Notes: a model not told the origin generated them from the sequence alone. Shown: positions 48,209 through 58,386, counted from the stretch's first letter. The stretch is DNA of 64,000 nt from an uncultured Bacteroidia bacterium (GCA_902782225.1 CACZMF010000005.1:1-64000), one strand, 5' to 3'. Translations and numbers: made by a program.

Positions 48209-50943
48209 ACTTCAACAACTTTATCTTCAGGAACATACCATACGTAGCCGCGGACGGAGGGATAACCCATGTCCCGGTAGAGCCTGACGTAGCCGGCGAC
48301 CTGGCGGAGATAGGAATTCCGCTCGGCTCCGAATTTATAGTCGATGACGGCTATGCTTCCGTCGGGCATATCGACCACGCGGTCGGGACGGTGGAGGGTG
48401 CCGTCGGCGTCGAACACCGACACCTCGTTACGTCCGCGGGAAGCACCCGCGAACCACTCCGGATGCGCTTCCATGCGCTCCGCCAGCAGTTTCCTCGATT
48501 CCGCGTCCATATCAAGCGGAAGATCCTCCGGCTTATCAGCCTGGGAAAGCATTGCGTGGAGTTCAATGCCGCGAAGGCGCCCGGAAGCCTCGGCCCCGGT
48601 GTGGCCGTCCTCGCCGAAATAGTCGGAAGCATCCTGTGATGCCTTGAGCCGCCCGCCCAGGGGGATGGAGTTCCACACCGATGCAAAAGGCTTTCCCGAC
48701 TCCAGCGGCTTGCGCTCCATGGCGGCAAAGTCGTAGGGCGTGCCATATGTCATTTCCTCAAAGCCGCCGCACCATGCATAGAGCATCTCCGAGAAATTGG
48801 ACCAGTCGACGGCCTTACCCTCCTTCAGCGCCGGCTTCTTTCCCTTTGCCGGCTCTTTGGCTATTACATGGAGGCTTTTTGATGCACGGGTCATCGCCAC
48901 GTAGAAGATGTTCAGATTATCGACCAGCTGCATCTTGCGCTCCTCTTCATAATAAGGAGCGAAAAGCGTGCGTGCGGTGCTGCCACTGAGGTCCACGGGG
49001 TATATTCCGTCCGCGACATGCCCCAGTGCCGAGCCGCCGCCGTCCAGCCTGCACCAGCGCGTGACACCCTTGAAAAGCCCCACCTTGTCGGCATAAGGGA
49101 AAATGACATGAGGGAATTCAAGCCCCTTTGACTTATGGATGGTCATGATGCGGACGGCATCCGAATTCTCCGGAGAGCCTATGTAAATCTCGTCGGCTTC
49201 ATCCCAGGCGCGCACGAACGCCCGCAGGTTGTTCCCGCCGGTCTCCGTCCACTCCTGCAGCCTGTCCATGAATGCCCCTATGAAGAGACTCTCCGCCTCG
49301 AAGGTGCGTGGGTCATATTCCTGCAATTCACGCAGGAGGCACTCACAGAAGTCCACCAGGGAGTGGTAATTGTCCGGAAACTCGACTCCGATTGAGCGGG
49401 CAAGCCAGCTGCCGACGGTATTCTCCGGATTGTCGTAATAGTTCAGAAGCGACACCAGGCGGCGCACCGTCACGGCCCCCTTGAGGTCCAGAGAATCGTC
49501 GGAAATCACGCTGATGCCGTTGGAAATCAGCGCATCTGCAAGTTCAGCGCCCTCTTTCTTTCCACGCACCAGGATGGCAATGTCACTCAGCTTCGCCCCC
49601 CTTGAGCGCACGTCGGCAACGGAATCCAGCACCGCCTGCACCTGGTCGGAAGTGAAAGTGACGCGCACACAGCCTTCCTGAGCTTCATCCGCACGGGCAA
49701 CCTGCTTCACGTTGGAATACATTTCCTGCAGGCCCACTGCAGCGGCGGCATATGGGAAGAAGCCGCTGTTGAAGTCCACCACCTCTCGCGCACTGCGCCA
49801 ATTCTCATCCGGGTTCTCCACGCCCGCCCCCGGAAACTCCTTCTGCACGTCCTGCCCGAGCAGGCGCCAGTCGGAATCGCGCCAGCGATAGATACTCTGC
49901 TTCACGTCACCCACAATCAGGTTGTCTCCCGAAGCGTCGGCATCTCTGAGCAGCGGCAGGAAATTGTCCCACTGCAGGCGGGAAGTGTCCTGGAACTCGT
50001 CCAGCAGGAAGTGGGCGTAGCGGGTGCCGGTCTTTTCATAGACGAATGGCGCGTCGGAGCCGTCTATGATCTTTTTCAGCAGGCTGTTGGACTCGTCCAG
50101 GGGCATCACGTTCTTCTCCTTCAGCAGGGCCTCGAACTCGGCCTCGAATTCCCTCGCGACGCCAAGTCCGTAGAGCTGGCTGTCAACGATATATGCCGTT
50201 GCATAGTCCCTGTATTTAGTTTCAAAAAGCTCACTTGCCCTGGGGTCAGCCAAAGCCTTTTTCGTGGTTGGATACCATATGCGCTTGCCCTTTTCTGCCG
50301 TGAAGCCAAGCGCGGCGGCCTCTTTTTCAAAATCACTGATGATTCCGGAGCAGCATTTATGTATTTCCTCAAGCCTAGGCTTGGAAAAGGCCTCCTGTTC
50401 TTCAATGCCGGCTGCATCCTTGAGCTGACGGTATTCGTCGCTCTTGAGCCGGTTTCCCATCTCGACAAGACCGTCGTCCATACGGAAATAGCCACTCTTC
50501 CTCAGCTGGGCCAGTGCGTTGGTTTTAAGCCACTTCACCAGCTCCGGCTTGTCGTTCGACACGCCATCGAGCACCCTGTCCATAGCCTCCCGGACAAGTG
50601 ATTCCTTATCCAGTTCGACCTGATATGAGGAGAACTGTCCGAGCTCACGGGCGAAAGACCTGAGCGTCTGCTGGAAGAACTTGTCTATAGTGCTGACGCC
50701 GAAGGCGCCATAGTCGTGGAGTATGCTCACCAGGTAATGCTTAGCCCGGGGATCCGTCTTCGCAGCCTCGGCGAGGTCCTTGAGTATGCGCGCCTTCATT
50801 TCTGCAGTGGCCTTGTTCGTGAATGTCACTGCCAGCAGATGGCGGTATGCGCCCGGATCGTCGGAAGCGAGCAGGTAGTCTATGAAAGTGTGCGACAACC
50901 GGTAGGTTTTTCCGGAGCCCGCGCTTGCTTTAATAATGTTCAT
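48205..50943 (-). CDS. AddA-like UvrD-family helicase/nuclease
   Basis: This 912-residue protein starts with helicase motif I ASAGSGKTYRLS (7-18) and has LAVTFTNKATAEMKARIL, FLLDEFQDTSRLQWDNFLPL, VGDVKQSIYRWRDSD, IMTIHKSKGLEFPHVIF and FYVAMTRASKSLHVIAKE. The C terminus has a nuclease motif (HRPDRVVDMPDGSIAVIDYK). It works with the AddB-like protein in double-strand break processing. It is shorter than the ~1200-residue Bacillus AddA. Its start overlaps the addB-like stop by 4 nt. Confidence 0.88.
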   Translation of the reverse strand: MNIIKASAGSGKTYRLSHTFIDYLLASDDPGAYRHLLAVTFTNKATAEMKARILKDLAEAAKTDPRAKHYLVSILHDYGAFGVSTIDKFFQQTLRSFARELGQFSSYQVELDKESLVREAMDRVLDGVSNDKPELVKWLKTNALAQLRKSGYFRMDDGLVEMGNRLKSDEYRQLKDAAGIEEQEAFSKPRLEEIHKCCSGIISDFEKEAAALGFTAEKGKRIWYPTTKKALADPRASELFETKYRDYATAYIVDSQLYGLGVAREFEAEFEALLKEKNVMPLDESNSLLKKIIDGSDAPFVYEKTGTRYAHFLLDEFQDTSRLQWDNFLPLLRDADASGDNLIVGDVKQSIYRWRDSDWRLLGQDVQKEFPGAGVENPDENWRSAREVVDFNSGFFPYAAAAVGLQEMYSNVKQVARADEAQEGCVRVTFTSDQVQAVLDSVADVRSRGAKLSDIAILVRGKKEGAELADALISNGISVISDDSLDLKGAVTVRRLVSLLNYYDNPENTVGSWLARSIGVEFPDNYHSLVDFCECLLRELQEYDPRTFEAESLFIGAFMDRLQEWTETGGNNLRAFVRAWDEADEIYIGSPENSDAVRIMTIHKSKGLEFPHVIFPYADKVGLFKGVTRWCRLDGGGSALGHVADGIYPVDLSGSTARTLFAPYYEEERKMQLVDNLNIFYVAMTRASKSLHVIAKEPAKGKKPALKEGKAVDWSNFSEMLYAWCGGFEEMTYGTPYDFAAMERKPLESGKPFASVWNSIPLGGRLKASQDASDYFGEDGHTGAEASGRLRGIELHAMLSQADKPEDLPLDMDAESRKLLAERMEAHPEWFAGASRGRNEVSVFDADGTLHRPDRVVDMPDGSIAVIDYKFGAERNSYLRQVAGYVRLYRDMGYPSVRGYVWYVPEDKVVEV

Positions 50944-53711
50944 CGTCCGCAGATAGCTCTGAAATCACAGTATTTACAGTCTTTTACCTCGTCCGTGCGC
51001 TTCCATGGCACTGACAAGTCGGAAATATCCGAGAGCACTGAATCGAGCTCGGCGTCCATCCTGGAGCAGAACTCATCGTCCAGGGGATGCTGGATTACCG
51101 GGGATTCGCTCATCAGCTTGGCCGGCTGATAGATTGCGCCCGTGACCGGCTTCCCGGCTGACATATAAGCAATCAAACGTTTGTACAAGTACAACTGGAG
51201 TCCTATTTGGGGCACTTTATCAGTCTTGGCATCGAAATCCAGGTCGGCAGGTTCCACGCGGCCGGTCTTGTAGTCCACCACCCTCAGCTCGCCGGGGGCA
51301 GGACTGTCGAGGCGGTCGATATAACCCACGAAGTTGAAACCTCCGATGTTGAGCTTTTCGAACTTCTCAACTCCGATTATCTTGATAGTGCCACCCTTCT
51401 CTACCGCTTTCAGGTCGGCATTCAGTATGGCTTCGACGTAACTGCAGATAACGTCGGCATACACGAGGTTACGGCCCGAGACCTCAAAGGTCCTGAGTTC
51501 CTTGCAGATAAAGCCTTCGACAAGGGCGCGGACACGTTTACAGTCCTTCTTCAAGCCTTCCAGGAAGCGGGTGTCAAGCACGGTACCTACAGGATAGAGC
51601 TCCTGCATGGTCTTATGGAGCACGTTGCCTATCATTCCGGCATCCAGCGATTCGCTGACCTCCTTTTCAGCTTCAAGGCCCTCTACCTTCGAGTAGTAGA
51701 ACTTCACGGGGCAGGTCAGATAGCTCCGGACTGCGCTGGCAGACAGGTTTGCATTATGCAGGACTTCCAGGTGAGCTGCGGTCTTGGGTATCTCGTCCAG
51801 GTCAGCTCCCTTTCCAAGCGGGGCGATGGCCTCAAAGTGCTCTACCGGCACACCGAAATGCATCTCCAGCTGATGCAGGTAGCGGCTGGGCTCGCCGCCT
51901 TTCAGGCCCTCCGTGCGGGAGTCGTAGACCATCCACACGTTGGAGGCCCGCTGGATGCAGCGGTAGAAGTAGTAGGCCCACACGGCATCCTGGTATTCAT
52001 AGGTGGGCAGTCCGAAACCGCGGCGTAGCTCCGGAGGGATGAACGAGGAGCTGACGGAACGGCGGGGGAAGACTCCCTCGTTGAAATTCAGGATGACCAG
52101 GTTGTCGAAATCCATCGCCCTGAGCTCCAGCGGGCCCATTATCTGCAGACCCTCGAGCGGTTCACCTTCAAAGGGCACGGACGCTGAGCCGAGGAGCTGG
52201 TTAAGCAGGCGGAAAAACGATGCGGGCATAAGCGGCAGCTCATAATCCAGCAGGCGGGACAGCTGCTCATGGCACACCTTGGCGAAGTCGAGTTCCATCT
52301 GCATGCCGGGAACTTCTTTCAGCTTAGGCGCAATTGTGGTCAGGACATCACGGAGCCAGCAGCAAATCGCGGCCACCTGTGAGGCGTCTGCATCGGGGCT
52401 GGTTACGACCGGCCGGAAGAGCACTCCGAGCACAGGATCGCATTTAAGTGCTGTCTCCGGGATGTAGTACAGACGGTCCTTGCGGCAGGCTTCAAGCGCC
52501 TTCGAGCCTTCTTCCGACAGCACGGTGCGCACTATGGAATTGGACGCCACTGCCCAGACCTGGCGGTGGTAGAAGAAACGCTGTCCGTCACGTTCGCGGA
52601 TGTGCATCTGAAGGCCGGCCAGATCGCCGAGCAGCGACCACATCTGGCTGCCGGAAATGGGATAACCCATTGTCACGTTCAGTTTCCCAACGTGCCGCGG
52701 GATGGAGTTCAGCACGGGAATGAGCATCTTCTCGTCCGGCAGGACCACTGCGGTCTCGATGGCGGGCGAAGGGGTGCAGCGGGAGAGGATTTCCGGGAGC
52801 TGCTTCGCCTGCGCCAAGCCTCCGGGCACGCTGAGAAGATGAAAAGAGGTCTGCGGAACGCCTTCGGGATCAAGTTCGAAGGCGCTGGGGAACTCCTTCG
52901 TGAATGCGCCAAGGAACACGGAGGATTTGTTGTCCCTGTCCTTTATCATGCCAGAACGGTAGTCCCAGCAGAATTCGCACAGGCGGGCATTGTGCATCTT
53001 GCGCAACAGCGTTTTTTCACACTCGTTCAGGGCATTGAGGCCCACGAACACAAAGAGTTCCGAGCCGGGATGACGGGCGGCGCACAGGTCGGCCGCACTT
53101 TCGCTCTCCAGCCTTTCGGCCAGTTCGCGGTAGACCATCCCTTCGTAGGACAGGCCTTTTGCCCTCAACTTGCTGCGAAACTCCTTATAAAGTGGCAGCA
53201 GTATGCGCCAGATGCTGAGGAATCCTTCCTTGACCGAGCCAGGGGTAAGAAAGTGGCGGGTAAATCGCTGAACGGCTTCGCGCTGGGTATCGGTGAGCCA
53301 GGACCAGTCATCCTGCATCTCCTTCAGGTCGGAGACGTTGGCGAAAATGTGGTCAGGATTCACCAGGTATTTGTCGATGTCGTCGAAATCTCCGAGCAGA
53401 GTGTCGCCCCAGAAGATGAAGTCGTCCAGGGGTTCTGCAGCCGGATTCAGGGATTTATAGACATCATACAACTCCAGCAGCAGCCTGGTGCGGTCCGAAG
53501 GGCGGGCGCCGACCGTGTGATAGAAGAAGTCATTCATCGTGAAGAGCCTTGGGCTCACGACCGGCCCTGTGCCGGAAGCGGCAATCTCTTCTCCGAGATA
53601 GTGCTCGAAAAAGCGCAGGGCGCGCCTGCTGGGGAACACGAAGCAAAGCTTGCTTATTTCCCTGCCGGAAGCAAGGTAGTGCCGCGCAGTCTGTTTAAGG
53701 AAAGGAACCAT
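50940..53711 (-). CDS. AddB-like PD-(D/E)XK nuclease/inactivated helicase
   Basis: This 923-residue protein is read from the ATG at 53711; a TTG at 53720 is in frame but overlaps the -7 box. The N-terminal region resembles a degenerate UvrD helicase (FVFPSRRALRFFEHYL). The C-terminal nuclease shows VRSYLTCPVKFYYSK, GYIDRLDSPAPGELRVVDYK and the ending DCKYCDFRAICGR. The cysteines in LTCPVK and CKYCDFRAIC match the Fe-S staple of AddB. It is the first gene of the addB-addA-flavoprotein operon. It processes broken DNA ends for RecA. Confidence 0.85.
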   Translation of the reverse strand: MVPFLKQTARHYLASGREISKLCFVFPSRRALRFFEHYLGEEIAASGTGPVVSPRLFTMNDFFYHTVGARPSDRTRLLLELYDVYKSLNPAAEPLDDFIFWGDTLLGDFDDIDKYLVNPDHIFANVSDLKEMQDDWSWLTDTQREAVQRFTRHFLTPGSVKEGFLSIWRILLPLYKEFRSKLRAKGLSYEGMVYRELAERLESESAADLCAARHPGSELFVFVGLNALNECEKTLLRKMHNARLCEFCWDYRSGMIKDRDNKSSVFLGAFTKEFPSAFELDPEGVPQTSFHLLSVPGGLAQAKQLPEILSRCTPSPAIETAVVLPDEKMLIPVLNSIPRHVGKLNVTMGYPISGSQMWSLLGDLAGLQMHIRERDGQRFFYHRQVWAVASNSIVRTVLSEEGSKALEACRKDRLYYIPETALKCDPVLGVLFRPVVTSPDADASQVAAICCWLRDVLTTIAPKLKEVPGMQMELDFAKVCHEQLSRLLDYELPLMPASFFRLLNQLLGSASVPFEGEPLEGLQIMGPLELRAMDFDNLVILNFNEGVFPRRSVSSSFIPPELRRGFGLPTYEYQDAVWAYYFYRCIQRASNVWMVYDSRTEGLKGGEPSRYLHQLEMHFGVPVEHFEAIAPLGKGADLDEIPKTAAHLEVLHNANLSASAVRSYLTCPVKFYYSKVEGLEAEKEVSESLDAGMIGNVLHKTMQELYPVGTVLDTRFLEGLKKDCKRVRALVEGFICKELRTFEVSGRNLVYADVICSYVEAILNADLKAVEKGGTIKIIGVEKFEKLNIGGFNFVGYIDRLDSPAPGELRVVDYKTGRVEPADLDFDAKTDKVPQIGLQLYLYKRLIAYMSAGKPVTGAIYQPAKLMSESPVIQHPLDDEFCSRMDAELDSVLSDISDLSVPWKRTDEVKDCKYCDFRAICGR

Positions 53712-53717
53712 AGTAAA

Positions 53718-53725
53718 CAAATATA
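53718..53725 (-). promoter_or_regulatory. -7 promoter box for the addB operon
   Basis: The minus strand reads TATATTTG, followed by TTTACT and the ATG at 53711, so the leader is almost zero. It directly follows the porin terminator. Confidence 0.5.
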
Positions 53726-53729
53726 CACA

Positions 53730-53768
53730 AAAAAAACCGCCGTCTTACACAAGGCGGCGATTTTTTTT
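53730..53768 (-). terminator. Intrinsic terminator of the SLC13-porin operon
   Basis: On the minus strand CGCCGCC pairs with GGCGG around a TTGTGTAAGA loop and is followed by eight T. A T run also lies on the plus side (53761-53768), so it may work both ways. Confidence 0.75.
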
Positions 53769-53781
53769 CAAACTCTTTCTT

Positions 53782-54822
53782 TTAGAAGCGAATGTAGGTC
53801 TCGAACCAGATCTCGTTGTAGTTGTGGACAGGGAGGTTCATGTCGTTGTGGTAGCGGTATTCCAGCTGGAAGTTGAGATTCTTGTGGAGACGGAAGTTGG
53901 CGATGCAGGAATACATGTCGTGGCTGGTCTCCTTTGTGGCAGCAGCACGGAACTCATCCCACTTCAGATACACCTTGAACCAGTTGCAGACGGGCACACC
54001 GACGGTGGCATAGAAGGCGTCGGCCGCGCCGCTCTGCTCCTTTTCGCCGGCTATGGCGGTGGCATACTCCGCGCGCACGGTCCAGTTGCTCCGGTCGAAG
54101 GAAAGACCGGCGCTGACACGCTCACGCTTCAGGTCCACGCCATTGCCGTCGATCCAGTTGCCCTTCCATCCGAACACGCCTATCTTGAGGCCCTTGACGG
54201 GCTGGACCTGGATGGTGCCGATGATGTCTTTTTTAAGGTCCTTGTCGGCAAGATTGATGCCCTGGCCGTTCCAGATGCCCAGCTGATAGTGGAAGAGGTT
54301 GTGCTGATCCTGGCCGACGGGCAGGAAGTCGCCCTGGATCTGGATACCCTGGTCACGGCCGCCCATGTTGGCTTCGCCGAGGCGGTCGCCCATACCGGCC
54401 ATTTTCTGCACCAGGAAGGAGAAATCGCCTGCTCCCACATCCCAGGGGTTCATGGGGTTCTCGAAGGTGAATGCCCTCTTGAACTGGCCAATCTTCACGG
54501 AGAACCACTTGTACTTGGCCCACTCCACGTAGAAATCCTTCACGTGCGGTTTCTCACCGTTGGCCTGGAACTGTATACGATAGTTGAACTGGTTGAAAAT
54601 GCTGCCGTCCACGTAGGCACGGATAAGCCTGCAGTTGAAACCGGGGCCGCCGTTTGCACCTTCCTTGTCGCTGTATTTGTAGCCGCCGATGATATAGGCG
54701 CCGACCTTGGGCTTGCTCGCCCAGCCGGTCTGCTGGATGCCGTATTCGGGTTTTTCGGTTTCCTGTGCAGCGGCGCCTGCGCCGATAAGCAGGGCGGCCG
54801 CGATGATAAACAATTTCTTCAT
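53782..54822 (-). CDS. Phosphate-selective porin O/P-like outer-membrane porin
   Basis: This 346-residue protein has a signal peptide (LLIGAGAAAQ, cleavage near 19) and a beta-barrel pattern ending in aromatic YIRF. RAYVDGSIFNQFNYRIQFQA, VKIGQFKRAFTFENPMNPWD and FQLEYRYHNDMN match the Porin_O_P family. It begins 4 nt after the SLC13 transporter gene, suggesting the porin lets the transporter substrate (dicarboxylate or sulfate-like anion) cross the outer membrane; this is inferred. A strong terminator follows. Confidence 0.85.
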   Translation of the reverse strand: MKKLFIIAAALLIGAGAAAQETEKPEYGIQQTGWASKPKVGAYIIGGYKYSDKEGANGGPGFNCRLIRAYVDGSIFNQFNYRIQFQANGEKPHVKDFYVEWAKYKWFSVKIGQFKRAFTFENPMNPWDVGAGDFSFLVQKMAGMGDRLGEANMGGRDQGIQIQGDFLPVGQDQHNLFHYQLGIWNGQGINLADKDLKKDIIGTIQVQPVKGLKIGVFGWKGNWIDGNGVDLKRERVSAGLSFDRSNWTVRAEYATAIAGEKEQSGAADAFYATVGVPVCNWFKVYLKWDEFRAAATKETSHDMYSCIANFRLHKNLNFQLEYRYHNDMNLPVHNYNEIWFETYIRF

Positions 54823-54826
54823 AGTG

Positions 54827-56281
54827 TTATGCCTGAGGGAAAGGGAATATATAGGTCAGAAGGAAATAGCCGAGCACGAAGCCGATCACGCCCACTATGA
54901 TGCCCACCTTGGTCATATCGGCGGTTTTCACCAGGCCGGTCGAGGAAGCGATGGCGTTCGGAGGCGTGGAAATCGGGAAGAGCATGGCGATGGAGGCGCA
55001 GACCGCGATGAAGGGAATCATTGCGTTCATGCCGCCGAGAGCCACGAACTGCGCGTTGTTGGCGGCGGCAGGGTCGGCCATGGCGGTGCCGACGACCACC
55101 AGGATAGGTACCAGAAGCGCTGCGGTGGCGGAGTTGCTGATGAAGTTGGAAAGGAAGTAGCAGATGAGGCCTGCAATGACCATCACGATCACCACGTTCA
55201 TGGTGCTGAACGGTATGGCATTGATCAGCACTGCCGCAAGGCCGGTCTTGTTGAGTCCGGTGCCGAGGGCGAAACCGCCGGCGACGAGCCAGAGCACGCT
55301 CCAGTTGATTTCCTTTATGTCATCCTTGCCGAACACTCCAGTGCACGTGTAAACCGCAAGAGGTATGAGGGCTACGATGTTGGAATTGATACCGGTTATG
55401 GATTCGGTGACCCAGAGAAGGATGGTCACGAAGAAGGTGATCCAGGCCACGTAGTCCTTCCAGGTCCACTTGTGGGACTTGGCTTCGATCTTCAGCTCGA
55501 TCTTGTCCGACTTGAAGGGGAAGAAGAGCTGGAGGAGCAGCCAGGCGATGAAGATCATCACCACCACGTAGGGAATCATCCTGGACATCCAGGTGGCGAA
55601 ACCTATCTGGTAGCCTGCATTCTCGAGGGCGCCGATTGCGATGGCGTTGGGAGGGGTGCCGATAGGGGTGCCGATACCGCCGAGGTTGGCCGCGACCGGG
55701 ATAGAGAGGGCAAGGCCGACCTTGCCGGTCTCATTTTCGGGAAGGGCCTTGAGCACAGGTGCCAGGAACGCAAGCATCATGGCGGCGGTGGCGGTGTTGC
55801 TCATGAACATCGAGAAGATGGAGATGATGATGAGGAACCCGAGAAGCACCATCTTGGGCTTCTTGCCGAACAGGCCGAGGAGGCCCTTTGCGATGACGGC
55901 GTCCATGCCGTACTTGGATGCGATGATGGCAAGCACGAAGCCTCCCATGAACAGCATGACCACGGGGTCTGCGAAGGAAGCCATGATGCTCTTGTAGTCC
56001 ACCAGGCTGCCTGCCTCGGGACTGCAGAGGAAGGCCAGGCCCTTGTTGGATACCGTGAGCAGCATCACCACGATGACGATAAGGGAAGTGGTCCAGTTCG
56101 GAATGATTTCAAACATCCACATCAGCGCAGCAAACACGAAGATGGCAATCATGCGCTGCTGGACCGGAGTCAGGTCCGCGATACCGAAAACCGAGGTAGG
56201 GAGGGCCCATAGCAGGATTGTGATTATCAGCACGATAGGCAGAAGCACACAATACTTTACAGAAAATTTGCTGTTGGACAT
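54827..56281 (-). CDS. SLC13/DASS anion:sodium symporter
   Basis: This 484-residue membrane protein is read from the ATG at 56281; the upstream in-frame ATG at 56317 precedes the -7 box. Signature loops are MFMSNTATAAMMLAFLAP and GIGTPIGTPPNAIAIG, with a mirrored second SNT-like LSNFISNSATAALL near residue ~400 and VSTPPNAIAS-type FPISTPPNAIASS. The family imports dicarboxylates (succinate, citrate), phosphate or sulfate with sodium. Its operon partner is a Porin_O_P-type porin. The exact substrate is open. The promoter is at 56305-56312. Confidence 0.9.
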   Translation of the reverse strand: MSNSKFSVKYCVLLPIVLIITILLWALPTSVFGIADLTPVQQRMIAIFVFAALMWMFEIIPNWTTSLIVIVVMLLTVSNKGLAFLCSPEAGSLVDYKSIMASFADPVVMLFMGGFVLAIIASKYGMDAVIAKGLLGLFGKKPKMVLLGFLIIISIFSMFMSNTATAAMMLAFLAPVLKALPENETGKVGLALSIPVAANLGGIGTPIGTPPNAIAIGALENAGYQIGFATWMSRMIPYVVVMIFIAWLLLQLFFPFKSDKIELKIEAKSHKWTWKDYVAWITFFVTILLWVTESITGINSNIVALIPLAVYTCTGVFGKDDIKEINWSVLWLVAGGFALGTGLNKTGLAAVLINAIPFSTMNVVIVMVIAGLICYFLSNFISNSATAALLVPILVVVGTAMADPAAANNAQFVALGGMNAMIPFIAVCASIAMLFPISTPPNAIASSTGLVKTADMTKVGIIVGVIGFVLGYFLLTYIFPFPQA

Positions 56282-56304
56282 ATCTTTTGTCAATTTTGCG
56301 GGCG

Positions 56305-56312
56305 CAAATTTA
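56305..56312 (-). promoter_or_regulatory. -7 promoter box for the SLC13-porin operon
   Basis: The minus strand reads TAAATTTG, 23 nt before the ATG at 56281. Confidence 0.5.
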
Positions 56313-56326
56313 GGCAATTATTTGTA

Positions 56327-56358
56327 TTTGAACAAATGATTTCTTTTTCTTACATTTG
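56327..56358 (+). promoter_or_regulatory. Promoter of the polyferredoxin operon
   Basis: TTTG at 56327-56330 and TACATTTG at 56351-56358 are spaced 20 nt. The ATG at 56365 is 6 nt after the -7 box, so the transcript is predicted to be leaderless. Confidence 0.6.
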
Positions 56359-56364
56359 CGTATT

Positions 56365-58386
56365 ATGAAATCGACTATTCGCAAGAACTGGCCTAAGTAT
56401 GTCCTGCAGTGGGGCGTCCTGGCCGCATTGATTTTCTTCCTGAGCGGTCTCGCCGCCAAAGTATTCCCCAAACTCGCTCCGTCAGACCCTGAAGCCTGGT
56501 GCCCGCTCGGCGGTCTCGAGGCCCTGACGACCTACGTGACCAGGGGTTCCCTCCCCTGCTCCATGAGTTCATCCCAGATCCTTATGGGCATACTGCTCGC
56601 AGCCGCGGTGGTGCTGTTCGGAAAGCTGTTCTGCGCCTACCTCTGCCCCATCGGCTCGGTCGAAGACCTGCTGACCAAAGCCCGCCAGGGCATGGGCATC
56701 GGAGGCCTGGAATTCAAGAGCGGCTCCTTCGGGGACAAATTCCTGCGTGTCCTTAAATATGGCCTGCTCTTCTGGGTATTCTATTCCACGGCGACGGCCA
56801 GCGAGCTGCTCTGCCGCAAGTTCGACCCTTATTATGCAATAGCCACCGGGTTCAAGGGTGAGATCGTGCTCTGGATGAGCATAGTCGCAATCGTGGTCGT
56901 GGTGCTGGGAGGCTTCTTCATCAAGCGCTTCTTCTGCCGCTACATCTGCCCGCTCGGGGCCGCCGCCAACACCTTCCGCTTCTGGCTTCCCCTGCTGCTT
57001 CTGGGACTCGTCTGGTGGGGCATCAGCCTGCTTGGCGTCACTATCCCCTGGTGGGTGCTGCTGGCTGCGTTCTGCGTGCTTGGCTACGTGCTCGAGATCT
57101 GCTACCGCAAGCCCAAGCTGCAGGCGCTCCACGTCATATTCGATGACGACAACTGCAACCGCCGCTGCTACTCCTGCCGCAAGAACTGTCCCTACAACAT
57201 CGACATCCCCGCCAGCGGCGGCGTGGTGACGGACGTGGACTGCACCCTTTGCGGCGAATGTATCGCTTCCTGCCCCGGCAAGGCCCTGAGCTTCGGAGTG
57301 GTGACCAAGCCCATGGGACGCAAGTTCGGCCGTTTCGTGCCGGCAATAATAGCAGTCGTCCTCACGGCCCTCGGAATCATCTTCGGAGGCCGCTTCGAAG
57401 TGCCCACGATAGACGAAAAATGGGGCATCGAAGAAGGTATGGAGCTCAAGACGATGCGTATCGAGAACCTCACCAGCGTACACTGCTACGGCAGTTCCAT
57501 GGCATTCAAGGGCAAGATGGAGAACGTGCGCGGCGTCCACGGCGTAAAGACCTATGCCGGTTCCCACACCGTGGTCCTGACCTACGATCCTTCCAAGACC
57601 AGCGAGGAGAAACTCCTCGAAGACATCTACGAGCCCTCGCACTTCAGGGTGAACTCCCCCGATCCCAAGGAAGTCAAAGAAGTGAAAATCCAGACCATAC
57701 GCACCGAGCACATGCCCAACAAGACCGACCTCAACTACCTCGGCCTGCAGATGCGCATGTCCGGAAAGAAAGTCTACGGAGTCGAGTCCGAATACGACTG
57801 TCCCCTTATCGTGCGCGTCTATTCCGATCCTTTGGAGGAGCTCGACGAGGCCTGGTACAAGGAAATAGTCGAAAAGAAAGTGCTCGCAATGCCCATCCAC
57901 GGCGGCGGAGTCAAGGAGACTCCCGTGGACTTCACTTTCGTGCGCCTCGAAAAGGGCAGCGGCAAGATGGGTATAGCCGAATACCTGGAAAGGATGTTCG
58001 ATCCCTTCAGCGCAGAATACAACGGGCGCTACCCTTCCGCCGACACCACCGTCGTCCGCAAGCGGGCCGAAGTCTATGAAGGCAAGCCCCAGTGGATCTA
58101 TGAAATCACCGACCAGAACTACGAGAAGCCCATCATCAAGCGCGCCCTTCCGTTCCTGAGCAACCACCTTTCCAAGGAAGAAGGCGTGATCGGAACATAC
58201 CTTAAGCTCAACAAGGACCTGCTGCCAAGCATCCAGGTGCGTTTCGCCGAGCCTATGACCGCCGAGCGCCTCTGGGAGCTGATGACCATGCCCGTCTGGT
58301 CCATCACCTACGCCAAGGACGACGTCCGCGAGGTCGACGCAAAGATGAAATTCGACAAACCGGGAATCTGCTACAAGTATGAGTAA
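56365..58386 (+). CDS. Membrane 4Fe-4S polyferredoxin (NapH-like) with HMA-like C-terminal part
   Basis: This 673-residue protein is read from the ATG at 56365 (an upstream ATG at 56356 lies in the promoter). It has about five transmembrane helices with NapH/MauN-type motifs CAYLCPIGS and CRYICPLGAA, then two ferredoxin-like clusters (CNRRCYSCRKNCPYN; CTLCGECIASCPGKAL). After a further helix, residues ~365-430 resemble a heavy-metal-associated fold (MRIENLTSVHCYGSSMAFKG, TVVLTYDPSKTSEEKLLEDI), and the remaining ~230 residues are beta-rich with no recognised domain. It may carry electrons to a periplasmic metal- or thiol-related reaction; this is inferred. It overlaps the S1/P1 nuclease gene by 8 nt. 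Confidence 0.8.
   Translation: MKSTIRKNWPKYVLQWGVLAALIFFLSGLAAKVFPKLAPSDPEAWCPLGGLEALTTYVTRGSLPCSMSSSQILMGILLAAAVVLFGKLFCAYLCPIGSVEDLLTKARQGMGIGGLEFKSGSFGDKFLRVLKYGLLFWVFYSTATASELLCRKFDPYYAIATGFKGEIVLWMSIVAIVVVVLGGFFIKRFFCRYICPLGAAANTFRFWLPLLLLGLVWWGISLLGVTIPWWVLLAAFCVLGYVLEICYRKPKLQALHVIFDDDNCNRRCYSCRKNCPYNIDIPASGGVVTDVDCTLCGECIASCPGKALSFGVVTKPMGRKFGRFVPAIIAVVLTALGIIFGGRFEVPTIDEKWGIEEGMELKTMRIENLTSVHCYGSSMAFKGKMENVRGVHGVKTYAGSHTVVLTYDPSKTSEEKLLEDIYEPSHFRVNSPDPKEVKEVKIQTIRTEHMPNKTDLNYLGLQMRMSGKKVYGVESEYDCPLIVRVYSDPLEELDEAWYKEIVEKKVLAMPIHGGGVKETPVDFTFVRLEKGSGKMGIAEYLERMFDPFSAEYNGRYPSADTTVVRKRAEVYEGKPQWIYEITDQNYEKPIIKRALPFLSNHLSKEEGVIGTYLKLNKDLLPSIQVRFAEPMTAERLWELMTMPVWSITYAKDDVREVDAKMKFDKPGICYKYE

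Noticed and set aside
56221-56230. TGATTATCAG, similar to part of the REPIN half-site
   Set aside because: It lies in the coding sequence of the SLC13 gene with no other half-site elements.
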